A DNA stretch of 64,000 bases from Aedes albopictus. Its lineage: Eukaryota > Arthropoda > Insecta > Diptera > Culicidae. The translations under genes and the position numbers were made by a program. The stretch is taken from the NCBI RefSeq assembly GCF_035046485.1, contig NC_085138.1, positions 44,179,464 to 44,243,463 of the forward strand, read 5' to 3'. This document shows, piece by piece, positions 56,512-64,000 of the stretch. Under the pieces are notes generated by a model that searched no databases, had not been told where the DNA came from, and saw only the letters and a list, made by a program, of their open reading frames with translations. Each line of letters begins with the position of its first letter. The stretch's first letter is position 1.

Positions 56512-57840
56512 CTGGTATGGTGCCTATCGGCATCCTTATCAGTAAGGCCATGGAGTGCTTCGAAATGCGGGGCACAAGAGGCATACGCAGGACTGCCAGG
56601 ATAGCCTCTATGGTCAAATGGCAGCGCGCGTAGGACAGGTGGACCCATAGGTTGATACTGAGAGTAGATAGTTGGATTAATAGGCACCATGGGGAAGTTA
56701 CATTTCATCTGACACAGGTCCTTTCGGGCCATGGTGGCTTCCGGCAGTATCTACACCGTTTCGGGCAAGCGGGTTCTCCCGAATGCCGAGTGTGCAATGG
56801 TTTAGAGCAATGTTTCCCAAACTTTTAGGAGGTATCGCCCCCTTAGAGCTGTAAAAAAATATTTTCGCCCCCCTAGATGAGATTTTTATTTTTCTATAGT
56901 AGAAAAATAAAACTGTGCTTAACTAAAGCCTTTAAAAACGCTACTGTGGCAAAGCTAGTAGTGCCATTTAATGTATCTAAATCTGTGTCACTCTCATTTT
57001 CATCAAATTGTTTTGTAAATGCGTTGATTTCCCGCATTAAAAAAAAAATATACTGTATTTTAATCGTGCTCATATAATTATTGATATCATGTTTGTGCAT
57101 ATTTCTCAAATCGTTGTTGATTGAGCATTGATTAATCGTAAAAGAATGGACTGCAAACACCTATGAACACTCAATATTCCTAACCAGATGTTTTTGTTCT
57201 TAAAGGGAGTTTTTCAACAAACGAAAGTCGGCGTGAATGTAAATTTCATTCGCGCTGTGGAAAGTTGCCTTCACAGCTCGCTCACGACTTTGGAATGCGT
57301 GTGCGACCCCAATGTTATTCGGAAAACTTTTAGATAAAACTATAAGGGTAAATTCATTCATACATTGTTTTACGATAACATGCTTCTGAACTGAGATAAT
57401 AGCAAATGAAAGTAAATCTTTGCAAATGAATGGTTGCAACCTTGCTGTAAGCTTGAATGTCAGGGTTTTTATGATTCAGTTGACATTCTCGACTTGTAAT
57501 TCAATACTATTGATGATATCCAATCATTGAAAAAATCGCCCCCCTTTTTAGTATGTTCGCCCCCCAATTTTGATTTTTCAAATTTTCGCCCCCCTGGGCC
57601 AGATTTTTGCCCCCAAGGGGGCGATTTCGCCCACTTTGGGAATCACTGGTTTAGAGGAAACAGTGGAACACGTTTTGTTCGTGTGCCCGCGTTTTCGCAC
57701 AATGCGTGAGTATGCTTGCCACATGCGGAGAGGACATAACTCCGCACAACTTTGTCCAGAGTATGTGTAGGGATGAATTTGGCTGGAAAATCACCTATAT
57801 CGTCTGGGAGCAACAGAGGAGGGACGCGGAGAATGGCTAG
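56512..57840 (+). pseudogene. R1-like ORF2 C-terminus with split CCHC finger
   Basis: After the MITE: GMVPIGILISKAMECFEMRG, KWQRA, a stop, WTHRLILRVDSW, then QVLSGHGGF(R)QYLHRFGQAG, SPECRVCNGLE. The finger is completed after the hAT insertion as ETVEHVLFVCPRF, giving C-x2-C-x7-H-x4-C, the zinc finger known at the ORF2 end of R1-group LINEs. The frame then continues weakly to FGWKITYIVWEQQRRDAENG. Confidence 0.75.
56808..57648. mobile_element. hAT-type element, 8-bp duplication (841 bp)
   Basis: 8-bp duplication gtttagag at 56800-56807 and 57649-57656. Ends caatgtttcccaaacttt and the right end aaagtgg..gaatcactg (cccactttgggaatcactg) are imperfect inverted copies of the CAGTGNTTCCCAAA type well known for hAT. 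Both sub-ends carry cgccccc tracts. Two minus-strand frames (56894-57160 and 57200-57439) encode no domain I recognise; they might be remnants of a transposase or captured sequence. Confidence 0.86.
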
Positions 57841-58360
57841 TTCAGATGCGGTACAAGAGGTGGTCCAGGGGTTCGGAGTCGGCTTCGTAGATCATACCGG
57901 TGCCCTGTGATCGAGATCGACCCTTACAGCGGATAAGTGGCCGCGGAAAGGAAGTCCCGGTAGCGATGTTGTCGTGGCGTCGGGCTACTGGGTTGGATCC
58001 GAGCCCACGGTTGGAAAGGGCTCCCCGGTAAGGGCCGAGTAAGTAGAGACCCTGCTGTCTGCAACCTTCTGGTGCATCTGATAGGGCCTTACGGGCAGGG
58101 CAGATTGGGTTGCACGTGGGCATCAGTTCTTGATGTCTGCTAGGCAGTTGGGCGCGGCCGGAGTTGACTCTGCGCCTTCCGAGGACAAAGGGAGTGATTA
58201 GGACTCGGGAAACTGGCTAAGCGTCAGAATGCTACCGTGATGGACGCTTCAAAGCGAGTCATCGATGTTCGTTGCTGCAGGCTACGCAGCTAACCTTGAG
58301 GGTGCGATGTGAACCTTCCTGTGGCTGTTTGCCGATTATCCCCCTATGGTTGAGAAAAAA
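57841..58360 (+). other. 3' UTR of the R1-like LINE with A-run
   Basis: GC-richer non-coding sequence following the last ORF2 codons and ending ggttgagaaaaaaaaagacc at about 58346-58365. It is similar in base composition to ORF2 and unlike the AT-rich flank on the right. No target duplication could be matched because the 5' end is uncertain. Confidence 0.55.
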
Positions 58361-58440
58361 AAAGACCAATTCCACACGCTCAGAAAACCGTTCTGATAAA
58401 CGTAAACAAACAAACGCAAATATGAGAACCAGCAAATATA

Positions 58441-58511
58441 CACCGTAAACTAGAACTAGTTCCAGCTGTCAATATGGGAGTTCTGGAAAACGTGATATCT
58501 AGTTCACGGTG
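58441..58511. mobile_element. Very small TA-flanked inverted-repeat element (71 bp)
   Basis: Ends caccgtaaactaga and tctagttcacggtg form a 14-bp inverted repeat with one mismatch, with TA outside (58439-58440 and 58512-58513). Its small size makes chance more likely than for the other MITEs. Confidence 0.5.
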
Positions 58512-58513
58512 TA

Positions 58514-59945
58514 CATTTCTTATTGTTGCTATGCATAGTTCTCGTTTGTTCCCGTTGCCGTGACTGGGAGTGCACGTATATCGGAACGGATTTTTTTGCG
58601 TGCATGAACACAGCTTGCAGACTCATCATCTCTTTAGAATGAAAGCACATGGTTTTCCGGCGATACTTACTAGACTGATAAGTGCAATGCTGTATGGATA
58701 AAAATTAAGTGATCTTATGTGACCCCACTTCAAAAACATGACCGAACTTTTTGGCAATACCTGCCAAAATGACCGACAGCGCATTGAAGAACCCGCTGGC
58801 TGCCTCCATCGTCGTCGTGGTGGGTAAATCGGCAAGGATCTGCATGCCCACTGCACCCAAATTAAGTGTCTTATTATTTCTCGCCCCTGAATCTGCGCAG
58901 AGAACACTTCACACGAAACCGTCTCACCTTCGGGGGACCTGAGGACAAAAGACCCCCGAAAAAAAAATCACGTCTTCCGTGGAAGTATTGTTTTCGTTTA
59001 CGGAGTAATTGTTTCTGCAATTACGCACGCACATCCACACACACACGGACGGACGCATTTCGCCGTGACAAGGAATTTGCATAGAACCTGCCTGCCAAGT
59101 GCGTCCGGACCGACCGAGAGCGTGTCTTGCGTGATCCGAGCTGTGCAAAAATAGGATAATTTGTAGCCGCCGCCGCCGCCGCCGTCTTCGATTGCCGCCG
59201 CTACACTTGGCGGGTTTGACTGACAGTACCGCCCGGGCTGCTTTGGTTAATTTTTTTCCTGCTCCAGTTCCAGTTGCTTTCGTCGGGACCCTTAAAAGTG
59301 CGGCGCAGGTTCTTCTGCTGGCTAAAATTTGTAATTTGTTAAATTATTTTCACCTCGCCATCGAAGACGGTTTTTGCGCGTGTGGAATCCTATCTGCGTT
59401 GCTTGTCAGACGGACAGTTTCGAAGCTCGGGGGTTAAAGTCGGTGTCCAAAACGGCCACAACAAAAAATAGCGTGTAATTGCGGTCGGAGTATTTTGAAT
59501 TTCGTTTGTTTCGCTCTTTTTGGACCGATTACGAGGGTCATCCTGCCCGCGGAGGAAGTTGTTTTTGTTATCAGACGCGTATGCTTTTGCGTGAGTCGTT
59601 GTAATCGGAATTCACCAGAGGCAGAGCTGGATCAGAACACGAATGATATATTTTCAGTTTGAAGGACTTGGAGCGACTCTGGCCCAAGGTGGATGGCATT
59701 CCTTGTATTTCAATTCGGACTGTGCTACCTGTCATCATTCGTCATGCGGACTCGGCTCAGAGACCCAGGTCGTGGACGGTTGTTGTTGGCGTTCGTTGTT
59801 TGACTATGCCGATGGTGGTCCACTTTTCGGCCCGTTTCAGAGCCAATTATTAAAACACTTTTTTCGCTAATAGCCTGCAATCATTTGGTTAGCCCTGGCA
59901 GTGTGTGGAACTGTGCTTTTCTGTTTTTGGCTTTGCTTCACAAGT
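58514..59945. other. Unique GC-richer sequence with a GCC repeat, no gene called
   Basis: CpG-bearing, mixed-complexity DNA with (GCC)n at 59166-59184 and an acacacacac-type stretch near 59033-59046. Several short plus-strand frames exist (59192-59437, 59643-59870), but none shows a domain or consistent codon use. It could be a promoter, 5' UTR or intron of a host gene outside the window. Confidence 0.4.
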
Positions 59946-59947
59946 TA

Positions 59948-60160
59948 GGGTCTGGGACCATTTGGGCAGGAGCACCTATTTTGGGCACTTGCTGCTATAA
60001 CTCAGTCAATTTCAAACCGATTGACTTGAATTTTTGAACAAGGCTAGATACTGTGCATATCTGATTGTGTCTCAAAAATCAAGTCAATTGGTTCAAAATT
60101 GAGTGAGTTATAGCAGCAAGTGCCCAAAATAGGTGCTCCTGCCCAAATGGTCCCAGACCC
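59948..60160. mobile_element. TA-flanked palindromic MITE, copy 1 (213 bp)
   Basis: Ends gggtctgggaccatttgggc and gcccaaatggtcccagaccc are exact 20-bp inverted copies. TA is outside (59946-59947 and 60161-60162). Inverted similarity continues for about 95 bp per arm (gcacctattttgggcacttg). Confidence 0.85.
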
Positions 60161-60229
60161 TATAATGGGAATTAAGACCAATTTTACGCGTAACTGGAAC
60201 TTTTGATCAGTGTCCAAAACCATGATATA

Positions 60230-60419
60230 GGGTAGCGAACCACTTGGGCAGCAGCCGGTATTTTGGGCACTCTTCGCTGTAACTCAGTCAATTCCAAACC
60301 AGTTGACTTGAAATTTTGTACATCGCGTTTCAAAAATGGTGTCAATTGGTTCAGAATTGGCTGAGTTATAGCAGAAAAGTGCCCAAAATAGGACCCCTGC
60401 CGAAGTGGTTCCACTTCCC
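60230..60419. mobile_element. TA-flanked palindromic MITE, copy 2, older (190 bp)
   Basis: Same family as the copy 70 bp to the left (shared attttgggcact, taactcagtcaatt, ttgacttgaa) but more diverged, with about 10% arm mismatch. TA at 60228-60229 and 60420-60421. Ends gggtagcgaaccacttgggc and gccgaagtggttccacttccc. Confidence 0.72.
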
Positions 60420-60421
60420 TA

Positions 60422-62084
60422 GTTCAACATAAGGATGCTTAGTCCACTTGCTTGCTCTTGAATGCATCTGTGTGTAAGTGTAAGTGTAAAGTGTAAGTGC
60501 AGCCGCCAACTGAAATCGCTCACGTAGTGCCCTAGTGGACAAAAGAGCTGTAATAGTTATTTATGCAACGAGTTGCAAAATGTTGATTTTTGCAGCACGA
60601 GTTGTACATTTATGTGATTTTAGCCATTCGTCATCAACTTTTTGAAACTTCTGCTTTATGCATTTCGGACGAATGAAATAAAATCACAATTTCCATTCGA
60701 GCACTCTCGGTCCTTAATGGAGGGTTTGATTTAACAAGTAGTGATGTTCTGCCGTCTTACGCATAATAGTAATAAGGCTTTCTGTAGCACATATTTACAA
60801 GATCTGGAAGTGAATAGCCGAATGAAAAAGTGGTCCGTGCTATCTGGTCAATTTGTTAAATACTTCACAATGATGAATCTATCCCATTTGTCATATATTA
60901 TGTAAATAGCACCATATTTGATGAAACCTACTACAAGAATACAATTCGTTTGCAAGCCTTTCTTTGGTGTTGAACGATTGCCATTTGGATCCAGTGTGCG
61001 ACAACTTTATTTACCATTCGGATTCAATTCATCAACAGAGATGACACAAACGAGTCAGTCCCAGTCGTGACACTTGGCCACGGTTCCCATGACCTGCCAA
61101 CAAGGAAGAACAATGATCGATCACTCTGTCACGGTTCGGTTTATTTTGAGGCGCGGTGAAATGCGCGACAATTGCCTAAGAAAGCTTTCCTCGTCTAAAT
61201 TGATTAGATCCAACTGATAAGCTCCTCGCCAAAACTCTTTCAATCCCGAGGACAATGATATCACGACGTCTGTTTCATCAGTTCATGAACTTCCTCCGGC
61301 AAGAACGGTGCTTGGGACCCGAGATTCCCACGCGTACTTTTCTTGTCGCGACTGGAAAATCTAGATCGTAGATCACTCTCTTCTACGCACACACCGTTAT
61401 CGTCACACAGGCGCTTTTCGCTGATCATCTTCACCCGAGCAACGGCGCGGCGCGGCAGTCAGGCATTTATCCTCCTAATGAAGCATTTTGTCTCAGTAAA
61501 TGAAGTCGAGTTCAACGACGACGACGACGACGACGATGATGGTTGGTTACGACAGTCGACGAGCGACGATTTTGTAACCAAACGCATGGCTTAGCGAGAG
61601 CCGAAGATAAATGGCAGAACATCAATAACTCGTCCGCAAGCCTGGAAGGGTCCAAACACACCACATCACAGTACTTCGAGGTGGAAAGCGAACTAAATAG
61701 TTGCGCATCGTTATTGACTTGCCGGTCGCAGTACCCGAGGCAGGGGTCCTCTTCTGTCCCAGTCTGTCGAGCTGGGCAGCAGACACCACTGACCGATGGC
61801 CATTTTCGATCAATCACTTGGTCGGTAGAAGAAAAATGCGAACATCAGGGCATCAAAGCTCTGGTTACAATTGGAATATTAATCTTGACTTACGGGCGGA
61901 GGGGTTATGTGACTTCCGGAAGATAGTGAAAGTGTTGGGGCTGGGTTGATTGAAAGTGAAAACTTCCATACATACATTCCAGGCTTTCAATGTATGCCTG
62001 ATTCTGGGTCATTTGGTGGATTTAGGAACCTTGAAGAGATATTCTCTGTTGATTATGGAGTGTATTTTGTATTGACGAAGTAAC
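60422..62084. other. Unique sequence with a GAC repeat, no gene supported
   Basis: Normal-complexity DNA. (ACG)n at 61514-61536 followed by atgatgg gives runs of D or R in short frames. Overlapping frames at 61343-61949 shadow each other on both strands and lack domains. No exon structure can be argued. Confidence 0.4.
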
Positions 62085-62230
62085 GTAATGTTTCTTCTTC
62101 TTTTTCCTTAGGACGTTACGTTCAAACTGGAACTGAGCTTTTCATAGCATCTTTAACCTAAAAGTGATTCAGTACTTTGTGACTGCAACCTGTTCGGACG
62201 CTTTGATCTCTTACTTCTTTCATAGTATCG
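62085..62230. repeat. Degenerate copy of a common mosquito dispersed repeat
   Basis: A tttcttcttctttttcctta run, then acgttacg..caaactggaactgagc, resembles from memory a widespread Aedes/Culex repeat (cttcttggcattacgtcccc..ctgggac). No second copy in this window allows a check, so confidence is low. Confidence 0.3.
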
Positions 62231-63845
62231 GAATAAGCACATGTGTTTTTTCCTTCCGCCATTATTGTCGCTGGTGAACTGTGTTGTTATCATCTCAATT
62301 AAGCACTCCGAAATTGGAACTGGAAAAGAAAATCGAAGTGAAAACAAACTGTAAAAACAAGACAATCAAGCACTACTTTATGGAGCTGAGCTTGAGTCAA
62401 TCCCCGTGAGGATTACGATTGCGCTAACTGATTGAGCGAGCCTGCTGTATTATGCTGTAAATGGGGAATTGTTATGTAAGCTCTTCTGACGAAACGACCG
62501 TCAAGATATGTAGTTCGACACTTTGAAAAAGAGCTTAATTACATTTCCTCAAATTTTCTCCCTAATAATAACTGATACAAGTGAAAAATCATTATAATTT
62601 GCCTCCAACACCAACAAGTTTCTAGTTGTATCCTAATGTGTGTAATTTCATTCTGGTTTTCATCACTCGCTACAAATTCAGCCAACAATGTATAATGCAT
62701 ATTTTTTACTCACCGCTCGTCTAGAATACCGTGTGCCTCCGTTAATTTGATCAACACGTTACGGCAACCAACGGGGTTTATTATCTATTGAAAGTTCTAA
62801 TGACTCTATGCGTTTCGATAAACATGTAGCTTTGATTCGAATCTTCGTACTGTTTTAAGACAAAACTTAGGTTTGAATCATATTTAGTTTAAACGTTGTG
62901 TATACTAACCGCTACTAACATATAGGGGGTCAAATAAAATGCGGTTAATGCAACGAGGGTGGACGGTATAGCGTTACCCGCGATACTTACTCTCCGCCTA
63001 GTAGTAATCCTCGTATCATTATCTCTCGACGTGACAATATTTAAATTGATACAAGGCCAGCTGCAGGTCCCCTCATCCATGGTCTACTCCCTCGTTTGCT
63101 ACTGCACTACTTCCACCATCCAGTCTAGCAGGTCAGTCGTGTGATTCCGATTGTGACTCGCAACTTGCATCCACGCCAGTCAAAAGGTGCATGTGGTATC
63201 AGACCCACCTCCGCCAAGTCGAACGATGCAATAAATATCGATACGGTTAATTGGCAGCTTTAATATAGGGATTTGTAGTTGAAGCTATTCTTTATAGTGG
63301 CGAATCAGCATGCAAGCATAGCCTGTTGCGGCGCAGGGTACGTTTTGTTCTAACGCGTTAATTACCACCTGGGTTTAGATAAGAACACGAATCAAGGTTT
63401 TGGTTCTTAACACGCAATACTCTAGGAAGATACCATCTAGGGTTCATGTGGGCTGTGGATTATGTTGCAATCAGCTATAAACAATGAGATGGTGAGCTCA
63501 AACATGTTGTAACGCCGTGCTATCCATGCACTTAACAAAAACATGTGTTCAATGAACAATAAGCCGAAATGTTATAAGTTCGTTGTTGGAAAACGATCGT
63601 TTTAGCCAATAACTGATCGTGCCAAAATTTGAAGTCCGTATCTCAAGGCAAAGTGTTCAAAAATTGTATGGGACCAAAAAAACATGATTTTTGTTTCGAC
63701 AAAATAAACATGTACGCTATTCTACTAAAACCGATGATTTGAGGACCCTGAATGACCAAAAATATGGTTAGAATTGCGATATCTTTACTCGTTTCTAAGT
63801 TATTGACAAAAAACAACCGAAAAATCCGCATTTTTTACATTTTGT
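62231..63845. other. Unique AT-rich sequence, no gene seen
   Basis: No long frame, no terminal repeats and no RNA gene were recognised. Short frames at 62889-63080 and 62959-63144 overlap on opposite strands and look random. Confidence 0.4.
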
Positions 63846-63847
63846 AG

Positions 63848-63920
63848 AGGGAACGTCCATAAATTACGTCACGCTTTAAGGGGGGAGGGGGGGTTCAGTA
63901 AATTATGACAACGGCTCCAC
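63848..63920. mobile_element. Left half of a G-rich MITE, truncated
   Basis: Starts agggaacgtccataaattac and continues gtcacgctttaaggggggag plus a longer G-run, in the style of the GGGGCTGTCCATAAAC family seen at 43199, 48381 and 56338. No right end is visible before the minisatellite at 63923, so it is either truncated or continues outside. Confidence 0.5.
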
Positions 63921-63922
63921 CC

Positions 63923-64000
63923 CATTACCCCGAACGCCATTACCCCGAACGCCACTACCCCGAATGCCATTACCCCGAATGGGTCATTACCCCGAAAGCC
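63923..64000. repeat. ATTACCCCGAA minisatellite, cut by the window edge
   Basis: Five steps of cattaccccgaa with 3-6-bp linkers (cgc, cgc, tgc, tgggt), giving about a 15-bp period. This motif is common in Aedes genomes (from memory). The array continues beyond the window. Confidence 0.8.

Larger units (their letters stand above)
51771..58360 (+). mobile_element. R1-like LINE, dead, with six nested DNA elements
   Basis: Order along the plus strand: leader and gag-like ORF1 with zinc knuckles (to about 53000), endonuclease, reverse transcriptase, C-terminal CCHC finger, 3' UTR and an A-run at about 58351. R1-clade assignment rests on phrases such as DSYTHSDHLAVRYS, KAAGPDGIPN, GFRKGRSTVDA and LDVRNAFNSASW (known family style). 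Insertions at 53537, 53938, 54355, 55137, 56338 and 56808 account for about 2.2 kb. Removing each restores adjacent sequence. The start coordinate is approximate. Confidence 0.8.

Noticed and set aside
61343..61949. Possible coding exon with acidic run near the ACG repeat
   Set aside because: Several overlapping frames on both strands share the interval. The acidic run is a microsatellite, and no splice sites or domain could be argued.

Overview
The window looks like intergenic or heterochromatic DNA from a mosquito, most probably genus Aedes (inference). The reasons are AT-rich unique stretches packed with MITEs, two RTE-clade LINEs, an R1-like LINE, tRNA-derived SINEs of the Feilai type and an ATTACCCCGAA minisatellite at the right edge. 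I find no convincing intact host gene. The long open frames near the left end are artefacts of satellite DNA whose period is a multiple of three.

Layout. 1-7.8 kb is a 12-bp-period, EcoRI-site-rich satellite. Inside it sits a 5.7-kb hAT-like element (1332-7052) with a 15-bp terminal inverted repeat and a perfect 8-bp target-site duplication. Its interior is more of the same satellite in two opposed arms of about 2.5 kb. 7.8-10.4 kb holds decayed repeats and an old Helitron end. 10.37-29.13 kb is a tandem array of about 142 copies of a 124-bp monomer, carrying four copies of one 301-bp Helitron. Variant sites show that a 46- to 50-monomer block, including a pair of Helitrons, was duplicated as a 6.3/6.8-kb higher-order unit. 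30.4-41.1 kb is a 10.7-kb foldback-like structure: 1-kb inverted arms built of degenerate ~157-bp tandem units surround decayed satellite and four smaller elements, one of them a 236-bp palindrome with a hammerhead-like motif.

42.5-48.4 kb has two dead RTE LINEs, both lacking their 3' part and both followed by a C-rich repeat. 48.5-51.8 kb has LINE and SINE fragments and a region dense in a TTATGCGA motif. 51.8-58.4 kb is a dead R1-like LINE interrupted by six different DNA-transposon insertions, each with its target-site duplication still readable. 58.4-64 kb is mostly unique sequence with a few small MITEs.

These parts do not form a pathway. The value of the window is as a readable record of insertion and amplification: clean target-site duplications (TA, TTAA, 3 bp, 8 bp, 11 bp, 13 bp) allow nesting order and ancestral junctions to be inferred directly. 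All coordinates, repeat counts and alignments were done by eye, so boundaries of decayed elements are approximate.
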